From Alphaproteobacteria bacterium UBA6189 (GTDB lineage: Bacteria > Pseudomonadota > Alphaproteobacteria > Rickettsiales > UBA3002), in NCBI GenBank assembly GCA_002422745.1, contig DITH01000202.1, forward strand, positions 1 to 13,783: 13,783 bases of DNA. The letters are read 5' to 3'. The position numbers and the translations under genes are program-made. Each line of letters begins with the position of its first letter. The stretch's first letter is position 1. The notes beneath the pieces are model-generated. The model was not told the origin of the DNA and did no database searches. It saw only the letters and a program-made list of their open reading frames with translations. Below are positions 1 through 6,770 of the stretch, piece by piece.

Positions 1-190
1 AATTAGCGATCGTGCTGGTGATTCTCGGCCTGCTGACGGGCGGTATTCTCGCCGGGCGCAGCCTGATTCGGGCGAGCGAGTTGCGTGCGGTGGGTACGGA
101 ATATCAGCGCTATAAAACCGCCGCCTATGCCTTCAAAGATAAATACTTCGCCATCCCGGGCGATTTCTCACAAGCCACGCGGGTGTGGGG
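1..190 (+). repeat. Direct repeat, copy A (5' part of pilin gene 1)
   Basis: Aligns without gaps to 789-978 (offset 788). I count 10 mismatches in 190 bases. Nine are synonymous and one changes Ile to Val, so the encoded N-terminal helix and stalk are almost identical. The similarity breaks abruptly after the TGGGG at 186-190. The repeat probably continues to the left of the window. Confidence 0.9.
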
Positions 191-764
191 CAGGCAAACC
201 AGCAATGCAGACTGCGTAACCACCAGCGCGGCGGCGGTTAGTGCCGCAGGTGCGTGCGATGGTAATGGCGGCGGCACCATTGAAATGGGCAATGTGATCG
301 GCGGCTCGGGCGAGCGATTCCAATTCTGGCGGCAGCTTGCCCTCGCCGGACTCATCGAAGGGAACTATACAGGTTTTAGCGGCGCGACATTGAACGAGGG
401 CATTGGTGGCACCAACATTCCGGCATCCAAATTTCCACAAGCGGTTTGGTATGCGGGTTATTTGAACCTAACCGCCAGCGATCCCTCGGTTTATATGTTG
501 GATTATGGAAATCATTTGTTAGTTGGCAGAGCGACGAGTAATAATTCTCCCGTCGCGCGCGTATTCACTCCAGAGGAGGCGTGGAATATCGACACGAAGC
601 TGGATGATGGGGTGCCGGCGCGCGGCAAAGTGATTGCGCGCAATTGGAATAATATCTGTGCGCGTGCGAACGATGGTAGTAGCGCCAGTGATGATTACGA
701 TACCAGTTACCGGCTCAACGATAGCGCGGTTTCGTGTTTACTCTATTTCCGGCAGCTTTTCTGA
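1..764 (+). CDS. Type IV/type II-secretion pseudopilin-like protein, copy 1 (5' end outside window)
   Basis: Membrane-anchored pilin-like protein; 253 codons are visible from base 3 to the TGA at 762-764. Bases 1-2 are the end of a GAA codon, matching Glu+5 of the prepilin motif in copy 2, so only about nine N-terminal residues are missing; the GTG at base 12 is not the start. What is seen: a hydrophobic N-terminal helix (LAIVLVILGLLTGG), a conserved coiled segment (residues about 20-60), a Cys pair flanking a Gly-rich loop (CDGNGGG, bases 255-275), a conserved box PEEAWN...DDG...RGKVIAR, and two more Cys near the C-terminus (NNICA, SCLLYF). Such proteins normally need a GspO/PilD-type prepilin peptidase, are methylated at the new N-terminus and assemble in the inner membrane. 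The role here is unknown: minor pilin, pseudopilin or adhesive subunit. Translation is coupled to copy 2 through a TGATG overlap. Confidence 0.8.
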   Translation, partial: LAIVLVILGLLTGGILAGRSLIRASELRAVGTEYQRYKTAAYAFKDKYFAIPGDFSQATRVWGRQTSNADCVTTSAAAVSAAGACDGNGGGTIEMGNVIGGSGERFQFWRQLALAGLIEGNYTGFSGATLNEGIGGTNIPASKFPQAVWYAGYLNLTASDPSVYMLDYGNHLLVGRATSNNSPVARVFTPEEAWNIDTKLDDGVPARGKVIARNWNNICARANDGSSASDDYDTSYRLNDSAVSCLLYFRQLF

Positions 765-1540
765 TGCGGCGCGGCTTCAGTTTAGTGGAATTAGCGATCG
801 TGCTGGTGATTCTTGGATTGCTGACGGGCGGTGTTCTCGCCGGGCGCAGCCTGATTCGGGCGAGCGAGTTGCGTGCCGTGGGTACGGAATACCAGCGCTA
901 TAAAACCGCCGCCTACGCCTTCAAAGATAAATATTTCGCCATTCCGGGCGATTTCTCACAAGCCACGCGCGTGTGGGGTGATCAGGCCACCGGGACGGGC
1001 GCCTGTGCCAGTGGAGCGACCGCGGATGGAAATCCCGGTACGTGTAATGGTAATGGCGATGGAGTGTTGAACGCATCGACTGCCGGAGCCAGTGGCGAAA
1101 CCATGCGGTTGTGGCAGCATCTTGCATTGGCCGGGCTGATTGAGGGTACCTATTCCGGGGTAGCGGGCGCAGGAACAAATCACGCGCAATTTGGCACCAA
1201 TACCCCAGCATCGAAATTAGGAAAGGCTGGATGGTCTGCCGAACATACTCCAAATTTCGCGGGGAATAGTTTTTCCTTTGCATTTGACTACTCAAACAGC
1301 CTTCATTTTGGAGCAGAGACAACAACCGGGGCGGGCGTGAATGCAGTAATTAGACCCGAAGAAGCCTGGAATTTCGATACGAAATATGATGATGGATTGC
1401 CAGGCCGCGGCAAGGTCATCGCCCGGTACTGGAATAATGCCTGTGCCGCTGCCAGTAGTTTTATCGATTATAACGCACCGTACAACCTGACTGTTTCCAC
1501 TACCCAGTGCGCCTTATATTTTCCGCGTAGCTTTTACTGA
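764..1540 (+). CDS. Type IV/type II-secretion pseudopilin-like protein, copy 2
   Basis: Complete paralogue of the preceding gene, 258 residues. The start is the ATG at 764, which overlaps the upstream TGA. It gives a very short leader, MRRG, followed by the mature end FSLVEL with the expected Phe+1 and Glu+5 of class IVa prepilins and T2SS pseudopilins. The upstream GTG at 734 would put a long tail before the motif and was rejected. Order: leader 1-4, hydrophobic helix about 5-27, conserved stalk to about residue 72, a loop NGNGDGVLN (95-103) resembling an EF-hand/dockerin calcium loop between C81/C94 and the head, a variable head (about 135-195), then the conserved PEEAWNFDTKYDDG...RGKVIARYWNN box and C227/C249. 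Residues 11-72 match copy 1 except for one Ile/Val change. No good Shine-Dalgarno is seen, which suggests translational coupling. The function of the pair is unknown. Confidence 0.85.
   Translation: MRRGFSLVELAIVLVILGLLTGGVLAGRSLIRASELRAVGTEYQRYKTAAYAFKDKYFAIPGDFSQATRVWGDQATGTGACASGATADGNPGTCNGNGDGVLNASTAGASGETMRLWQHLALAGLIEGTYSGVAGAGTNHAQFGTNTPASKLGKAGWSAEHTPNFAGNSFSFAFDYSNSLHFGAETTTGAGVNAVIRPEEAWNFDTKYDDGLPGRGKVIARYWNNACAAASSFIDYNAPYNLTVSTTQCALYFPRSFY
789..978 (+). repeat. Direct repeat, copy B (5' part of pilin gene 2)
   Basis: Second copy of the 190-base repeat at 1-190, arising from tandem gene duplication. The rest of the two genes is still recognisably homologous in short blocks (the head-proximal WRQLALAGLIEG / WQHLALAGLIEG segment and the C-terminal PEEAWN box), but the middle has diverged and changed length. 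Confidence 0.9.
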
Positions 1541-2488
1541 TTACCCACCCGTGACCGCCGCGCCGTCATTGACGAAACGCACGATGGCGGGGCCGAGCAC
1601 GATCAGCAGGAAGGCTGGCATCAGCAGAAAAATCAGCGGAATGGTGAGCAGCACCGGCAGGCGGGCGGCCTTGGTTTCGGCGTCCGTTAAGCGGGCGAGG
1701 CGGAAATCCTCGCTCAGCACGCGCATCGTGTCGGTGAGCGAGGTGCCGAATTTTTCGGATTGAATAAGCGCCGCCACCAGCGAGCGGAACTGCACCATGC
1801 CGGTGCGCTCGCCGAGATTGAGCAGGGCGCGCGTGCGATCGTTGATCAGCGCCAGCTCGAGCCGGGCACGGTTGAGTTCTTCGGTCATCTCCGGGTAGGC
1901 GCGGCCGAGTTCGGCACAGACGCGGTTGAGTGCCGCATCGAGCGCCAGGCCGGATTCAACGCAGATCAGCAGCAGATCGAGCGTATCGGGAAAGGCGCGG
2001 GTCAGGGCCTGTTTGCGGTGCTCGATTTTATTTTCCAGCCACAGATAGGGGCCGAACAGCCCACCCACCAGAAGTAACCCGCCAACAAACAGGCTGAACA
2101 CACGGTGCATACCTTCGCCGCCGGAAAGCAGGAATACCAGCGCCAGCATGACCAGGCCGATCGCCACAATACGCTGGAAGAACAGGTAGTAAATCGGCGC
2201 GTCGGCATGCGCGATGCCGGCCCGCGCGAACCGTGGTTCGAGCTGGCGTAGTGCCTCCTCGATATTGACGCCCATGGCGCGCAGCAGGCCGGCCATGGCG
2301 TTAGCGCGGCCGCTCGGCTCGCGGTCGAGGGCGAAGAGCGATTCCTCCTCCGCCGGGCGATTGCTGCCGTCGGGTGACAGGCGCGCGGCCAGCGCATGGC
2401 GGCGTTTTTTCTCGGTCATGTAGGTATCGACCAGCAAATAGCCGCAAAACACGATAATGCCGATCAGCCCTGCAAACAGAAGGTTCAT
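1541..2488 (-). CDS. tadC: TadC, inner-membrane platform protein of the Tad pilus
   Basis: One of the two platform proteins (GspF/PilC superfamily, T2SS protein F domain) on which the Flp pilus is built, working with TadB and the CpaF motor. Length 315 residues, usual for TadC. Seen: N-terminal membrane helix (about 3-20), a polar stretch, hydrophobic segments at about 104-121 and 130-148, the T2SF domain with the box AFPDTLDLLLICVESGLALDAAL (split about 165-187), and a C-terminal hydrophobic pair (about 278-303). The start is the ATG at 2488-2486, which overlaps the tadB stop in an ATGA arrangement; an alternative start at 2527 would lie inside tadB and was rejected. It is the last gene of the operon. 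Its TAA at 1543-1541 abuts the TGA of the convergent pilin gene. Confidence 0.93.
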   Translation of the reverse strand: MNLLFAGLIGIIVFCGYLLVDTYMTEKKRRHALAARLSPDGSNRPAEEESLFALDREPSGRANAMAGLLRAMGVNIEEALRQLEPRFARAGIAHADAPIYYLFFQRIVAIGLVMLALVFLLSGGEGMHRVFSLFVGGLLLVGGLFGPYLWLENKIEHRKQALTRAFPDTLDLLLICVESGLALDAALNRVCAELGRAYPEMTEELNRARLELALINDRTRALLNLGERTGMVQFRSLVAALIQSEKFGTSLTDTMRVLSEDFRLARLTDAETKAARLPVLLTIPLIFLLMPAFLLIVLGPAIVRFVNDGAAVTGG

Positions 2489-3450
2489 ATCTCGACCTGC
2501 ACCATCTGTCTCACCACGAAGATACACAACGCGACCAGCAGTACCGCCACCCCGAACAGGGTCATGCCAAGCGAATCCGTCCAGAAGGCTTCGAGGTAGC
2601 TCGGCTGCAGGAAGTACAGCGCCACGAATACGAAGACCGGCAGCAGCCCGAGGACCCAGGCCGTGGCGCGCCCTTCCGAGGTCATGGCGCGGATTTTATG
2701 GCGCAGCTGTTTGCGCTTGCGGATGATGCTCGACAAATTGCCAATGATTTCGGCCAGATTGCCGCCGGTTTCCTGCTGCACCGAGAGCACCACCACGAAA
2801 AATTTGATATCGGGCTGGTTAATGCGCACGCTCAAACGACCGAGCGCTTGCGGCAGCGAACGGCCCAGGCTGATTTCGTCGACCACCTGGCGGAATTCTT
2901 CCTTCACCGGATTCTCGGCATTCTCGGCCAGCATTTGCAGTGCGACGGGCAGCGGAAAACCCGAGCGCACCGAGCGCACGATCATGTCGAGCGCATCGGG
3001 AAATTGATCGAGAAACTGGCGGTTACGGTCGGTAATGCGTTTCATGCAATGGCGGTAGGGCGCGTAATAGGCCAGCAGCAGGGCGAACAGCACCGCGTAC
3101 CAGCCAACGCCGAGCAAGGTGAACAGTACGAGGCTGCTGGCGCCGATGCCAAGCATCAACCACACCAGGGTCATCAGGCTGTTGCTGTAACCGGCCTGCA
3201 GCGCTGCCTCATAGATGGGGTGCATGAACGGCGCACCGAACAGGGCACGGATGAGCGGTTTCTCCTCGCGCAGCGAATCGCGCATGATAGTGGCCTGCGC
3301 GGCCTCGTCGGCGCGGTTTTCCTGGTAAATGCGGTCGAGCGCCTGGCGGGTATAATCCTGCGTATCTTCCGGCACGGCTTTCGGAAACAGCATCACAAAG
3401 CCGATATAGCTCAGTATGCCCACGCCCAGTGCTGCCAATAATACGCCCAT
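2485..3450 (-). CDS. tadB: TadB, inner-membrane platform protein of the Tad pilus
   Basis: Paralogue and partner of TadC in the inner-membrane platform of the Tad secretion machine. Length 321 residues, normal for the family. Visible parts are an N-terminal membrane helix (about 4-21), a charged cytoplasmic stretch, a double hydrophobic block (about 93-130), the T2SF domain from about 147 containing FPDALDMIVRSVRSGFPLPVAL and the conserved QQETGGNLAE box (about 225-234), and two C-terminal helices (about 264-281 and 293-314). It starts with the ATG at 3450-3448, 9 bases after the cpaF stop, with no convincing Shine-Dalgarno. It ends in an ATGA overlap with tadC, implying coupled translation of the two platform subunits. 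Confidence 0.94.
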   Translation of the reverse strand: MGVLLAALGVGILSYIGFVMLFPKAVPEDTQDYTRQALDRIYQENRADEAAQATIMRDSLREEKPLIRALFGAPFMHPIYEAALQAGYSNSLMTLVWLMLGIGASSLVLFTLLGVGWYAVLFALLLAYYAPYRHCMKRITDRNRQFLDQFPDALDMIVRSVRSGFPLPVALQMLAENAENPVKEEFRQVVDEISLGRSLPQALGRLSVRINQPDIKFFVVVLSVQQETGGNLAEIIGNLSSIIRKRKQLRHKIRAMTSEGRATAWVLGLLPVFVFVALYFLQPSYLEAFWTDSLGMTLFGVAVLLVALCIFVVRQMVQVEI

Positions 3451-3459
3451 GGGCTTAGG

Positions 3460-4896
3460 CTACGCAGCGGGGGCGAAACATGCAAGCATCTCCGCCTCGA
3501 GGCCGAAATATTGCGCGCGGGTCAGCAGGGAGGAGGGGGGGTGATGTGGCACAAACTCCCCATTCAGCACCCCATCGGCGGTGATGCCATGCACCTGATA
3601 GGCAAACAGCGTTTGCGTCGTGATCTGGTTGCCGTCGAAGCCGGTGATTTCCTCGATTTGTGTGATGCGGCGCTTGCCGTCGCGCATGCGTTGGATCTGC
3701 ACGATCAGCTGAATGGCGCTCGATATCTGGTAGCGTAGCGACGCGGTCTGCACCTGCACGCTCGACATGGCAACAAGGTTTTCGATGCGGCTTAAACAAT
3801 CGCGCGGGGCGTTGGCGTGGATGGTCGCCATCGAGCCGTCATGCCCGGTATTCATGGCCGATAGCACGTCGATCACTTCCTCGCCACGCATCTCGCCGAG
3901 GATAATGCGATCCGGCCGCATGCGCAGTGCATTGCGTACCAGCGCGCGCTGGGTCACCTCGCCCTTGCCCTCGGTGGAGGCGGGGCGGGTCTCGAGCCGC
4001 AATACATGGGGCTGGTGTAGCTGCAATTCGGCCGCGTCCTCGATCGTCACGATCCGTTCGCTCACCTCGATATGCCCGCTGAGCGCGTTGAGCAGCGTGG
4101 TTTTACCCGAGCCGGTGCCGCCGGAGATCACGATATTGAGGCGAATGGCGGCGGCCACTTCGAGAAACCGCACCATGGCCGGGCTCATCGAGTCGTAATC
4201 GATATAATCGACCAGCCGTAATTTCTGCTTTTTGAATTTCCGGATCGAGACCAGGCAGCCATCGAGCGCCAGCGGCGGAATAATCGCGTTGAAGCGCGAG
4301 CCGTCGGGCATGCGCGCATCGACCATCGGGTTGGCTTCATCGATGCGGCGGCCGACACGGCTGACAATACGCTGCACCACGCCGGTCAAATGCTGCTCGT
4401 TATTGAACTGGATATCGGTTAGCTCGATTTTGCCGGCGCGCTCGATAAACACCCGCTTGGCGGTGTTGATCATGATGTCGTTCACATCCGGGTCGGCCAG
4501 TAGCGGCTCGATCGGGCCGAAGCCAAGAATCTCGTCGAGCGCCTGGGTTTTTACCAGCGTGATTTGCAAGGCGGTGAGGGGAATGCTGACCTTTGGCAGA
4601 ACTTTATCGCAGGCTTCCATCACCTTGCGCCGGCGGATGTCCGCGCCGTAACTCTCCAGCGCCTGGAAATCAAGCTGGTCGAGCAATTCGGAAATCAATT
4701 GGCGTTTGGCTTCGCGGTAATCGGGGGTTTCGAGCTTGGCATCGCGGTACTGGGTGACCGGCCCAGCGGCGGCTTTCGCCGTGGTGGTGGGCACGGCGGC
4801 GGCGGCCGCACTGCCGATTGGCGACGATTGCGCCCCCGACGGCAAACTGCCGAAGGCTGGCAGCGGGCTAGGATCGGAAGGTTTTTTGCCGAACAT
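3460..4896 (-). CDS. cpaF: CpaF/TadA, secretion motor ATPase of the Tad pilus
   Basis: Cytoplasmic hexameric ATPase of the GspE/VirB11 superfamily that powers Flp pilus assembly. Length 478 residues, typical of CpaF. Order: a low-complexity Ala/Pro-rich N-terminal tail (1-50), a helical N-terminal domain with the family signature GFGPIEPLLADPDVNDIMIN (about 125-144), then the RecA-like domain: Walker A GGTGSGKT (259-266), Asp box TIEDAAEL (284-291), Walker B IILGEMRGEE (331-340) and His box GHDGSMATIHAN (351-362). All catalytic motifs look intact, so the motor should be active. The start is the ATG at 4896-4894, which overlaps the cpaE stop by one base (TAATG). TadB and TadC, its platform partners, follow immediately. 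Confidence 0.97.
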   Translation of the reverse strand: MFGKKPSDPSPLPAFGSLPSGAQSSPIGSAAAAAVPTTTAKAAAGPVTQYRDAKLETPDYREAKRQLISELLDQLDFQALESYGADIRRRKVMEACDKVLPKVSIPLTALQITLVKTQALDEILGFGPIEPLLADPDVNDIMINTAKRVFIERAGKIELTDIQFNNEQHLTGVVQRIVSRVGRRIDEANPMVDARMPDGSRFNAIIPPLALDGCLVSIRKFKKQKLRLVDYIDYDSMSPAMVRFLEVAAAIRLNIVISGGTGSGKTTLLNALSGHIEVSERIVTIEDAAELQLHQPHVLRLETRPASTEGKGEVTQRALVRNALRMRPDRIILGEMRGEEVIDVLSAMNTGHDGSMATIHANAPRDCLSRIENLVAMSSVQVQTASLRYQISSAIQLIVQIQRMRDGKRRITQIEEITGFDGNQITTQTLFAYQVHGITADGVLNGEFVPHHPPSSLLTRAQYFGLEAEMLACFAPAA

Positions 4897-6146
4897 TAGC
4901 TGTCCCGTTTTTTGCGCAGCCCGGCGAGCAGCCCGCCACCGCCTTTGACTGCGCCGTGATTGGTGGTGGTCAAACCGACCAGGCCGCGAGCAAGGCGATT
5001 GATATCGCGGGCGAGCTGGCTTTCATCCATCTCGAACACGCTGCGCGCGGCCGCCTCGGCGGCGCTGATGGTTTTGATATCGTTGGCCAGGGTAAAATCG
5101 ATCTCGGTGCCGCAGACGCGCTCAAAATCTTTCGGTTCGATCGCCTCTTTGAACTTGGCGCCCGAGCGGTTGATGACGGTGACGATCCGCTCCATCGGGA
5201 TGTTGATGTCGCGAAACACACGCATCATACGTGCCGCGTGGCTGACCGATTTGAGCCAGAGCTGTGAGACCAGCACCAGCTGGGTCGATTCTTTGCAGGC
5301 GGTCTCCATCCACGGCAGCCAGACATGCGGCAGGTCGAGGATCACATTGGTATAGCTTTGGCTCAGCGTGTCGACCAGCCCGCGAATCGCATCCGGTGTA
5401 ACATTGGGCAGATAACGTAATTCGGCCGGGGCGGTAATCACGTCGAGCTTGCCGTAGCTCGCCACCATGCGCTTGATCAGGGTGGCATCGACCCCGCGTT
5501 CGGGATGGTCGAACAGGTCGCGGATACCGTACTGGTTTTGCAGGTCGAGATGCTTGGCCACCATGCCGAACTGGTAATCCATATCGACCAGCACAGTCGC
5601 GCCGTTGAATTGCTGGCTGAGCGCGTAGGCCGTGTTAAGAGCAGCGGTCGACGCGCCATCGCCCGAACCGGCGCTCATAAAGGTAATAACATGGCGTGCG
5701 GCACTGGAAGGGGCGGCAGGTGCCGGGGCAGGCGCGACCGGAATGGGAACGGGAGCCACGGGTGGCGGCGGTGCTGCGGCCACCGGGGTAGTCAGGATGC
5801 GGGCGATTTCTGCCGCGTCAGCCGGCATCGGCAGGTATTCCATCACCCCGCGGGCGATCAGGCTGCGATAGAGCTGGATATCGTTGGTATCGCCGACGGC
5901 GACGACGCGGGTGCCCGCTTCGCAATGCTGGGCCAGCTGGTCGATTTCGTCGAGTACATCGCTGCCGCGCGCGCCGATATCGAGCACCAGGTGCGACGGG
6001 GTGATCTGATGCTCGGCCAGTTTAGCGGCCGCCTGGACCGGGCTACCCCAGAAAATTTTAGGATCGGCGACGCCGCAGGCAGCCGCCACCGATTGCGCCC
6101 ATTCCTGGCGCGTCGCATCGGAAATCACGATCAATAGTAAACGCAT
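4896..6146 (-). CDS. cpaE: CpaE/TadZ, pilus-localising MinD/ParA-like protein
   Basis: Polar localisation factor of the Tad machinery, 416 residues from the chosen start. The N-terminal part (1-120) is a receiver-like domain: D10 and D56 (LVLDIGA) sit where the acidic and phospho-acceptor residues belong, but the usual conserved Lys is Met (YLPMP, M107). A Pro/Ala linker (about 122-146) leads to a MinD/ParA-like domain. Its Walker A region reads SAGSGDGAST (158-167) and lacks the Lys residues of the canonical KGGxGK motif; Walker A' LVDMD (186-190) and Walker B ILDLP (269-273) are recognisable. Loss of the P-loop lysine is known in TadZ/CpaE proteins. I chose the ATG at 6146-6144 because GAGG lies 4 bases upstream; an ATG at 6158 has no such site. 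There is a 28-base gap after cpaD. Confidence 0.92.
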   Translation of the reverse strand: MRLLLIVISDATRQEWAQSVAAACGVADPKIFWGSPVQAAAKLAEHQITPSHLVLDIGARGSDVLDEIDQLAQHCEAGTRVVAVGDTNDIQLYRSLIARGVMEYLPMPADAAEIARILTTPVAAAPPPPVAPVPIPVAPAPAPAAPSSAARHVITFMSAGSGDGASTAALNTAYALSQQFNGATVLVDMDYQFGMVAKHLDLQNQYGIRDLFDHPERGVDATLIKRMVASYGKLDVITAPAELRYLPNVTPDAIRGLVDTLSQSYTNVILDLPHVWLPWMETACKESTQLVLVSQLWLKSVSHAARMMRVFRDINIPMERIVTVINRSGAKFKEAIEPKDFERVCGTEIDFTLANDIKTISAAEAAARSVFEMDESQLARDINRLARGLVGLTTTNHGAVKGGGGLLAGLRKKRDS

Positions 6147-6150
6147 AGTA

Positions 6151-6154
6151 CCTC
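6151..6154 (-). promoter_or_regulatory. Ribosome binding site deciding the cpaE start
   Basis: GAGG on the minus strand, 4 bases before the ATG at 6146-6144. It supports this start over the in-frame ATG at 6158-6156, which is preceded by a GC-rich stretch with no purine-rich site. Confidence 0.5.
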
Positions 6155-6174
6155 GCATTCAGACGGCGCGGCGG

Positions 6175-6759
6175 TTAATTGGTCGATGCGCCTTCGACCA
6201 GCGAATCCATAATCCCGCCGGACTCGATCGCCGGTGGCGCATAAGCGCGCTCATGCGCATGCACCGCCTGGGTGGCGGGCGGCACATCCATCAGATTTGG
6301 GTTGATGAACTGTTGTTTGTCCGACACGTGCTGTACGATATTGGCGCTCATCGAGCAGCCAAGGGCGGCGTGCGGCGTGTTGAAATTATTCGCCCCGTCA
6401 TCGCGGAAACGCTGGTTGCAATCGCGCGCCAGAATGCGCTCATACACCAGTGCTACGGCGTAATCCATCGACGGGACGGCCATGGTCGGCACGCCATTGA
6501 GCTCCAGTACCTTGCGCGCTTCGATGCAGCGCGGCTCGCTGGTCGGGCAGTAAAGTTCGGCGCGGCTCGGCTGGTCCTGTTCGATCCAGCTTTGCAGCTG
6601 CGACAGCTCGTTCGGTCCGGCGACGCTCAAATTCACCACCTCGCTCGATACGTCGAGCAAGGCTTCCGGCCCGCCGCGGTTGTAATAGGCGCTGTTGGGC
6701 GGTGCACTGCACGCGGCAAGGGCGCTAAGGGCAAGCAGGGGCAGGATAAAACGATGCAT
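6175..6759 (-). CDS. cpaD: CpaD, Tad pilus assembly lipoprotein
   Basis: Lipoprotein of the Tad apparatus, thought from the family to sit at the outer membrane and help secretin assembly. Length 194 residues, typical of CpaD. Seen: a lipoprotein signal peptide with lipobox LAAC (14-17), so C17 should be lipidated; then a small domain with the family feature of a late NFNTPHAALGCSMSANIVQHVSD segment (about 125-147), corresponding to the Gly-Cys block of CpaD proteins. Besides C17 there are four cysteines (C71, C78, C114, C135) that could form two disulfides in the periplasm. A strong Shine-Dalgarno AAGGGG lies 7 bases before the ATG and overlaps the cpaC stop codon, so the two genes are closely linked in translation. 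Confidence 0.88.
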   Translation of the reverse strand: MHRFILPLLALSALAACSAPPNSAYYNRGGPEALLDVSSEVVNLSVAGPNELSQLQSWIEQDQPSRAELYCPTSEPRCIEARKVLELNGVPTMAVPSMDYAVALVYERILARDCNQRFRDDGANNFNTPHAALGCSMSANIVQHVSDKQQFINPNLMDVPPATQAVHAHERAYAPPAIESGGIMDSLVEGASTN

Positions 6760-6770
6760 GAATATTCCCC

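Noticed and set aside
12..764. GTG at base 12 as the start of pilin copy 1
   Set aside because: The frame is open to base 1, and alignment with copy 2 shows that bases 1-2 are the end of the Glu+5 codon; the true start is outside the window.
2698..3441. 247-codon open frame on the + strand opposite tadB
   Set aside because: It is antisense to a clearly conserved gene, has His/Gln-rich composition typical of a shadow frame in GC-rich DNA, and has no recognisable domain.
5505..6137. 210-codon + strand frame opposite cpaE
   Set aside because: It is antisense to CpaE, whose domains are recognisable; the composition is that of a shadow frame.
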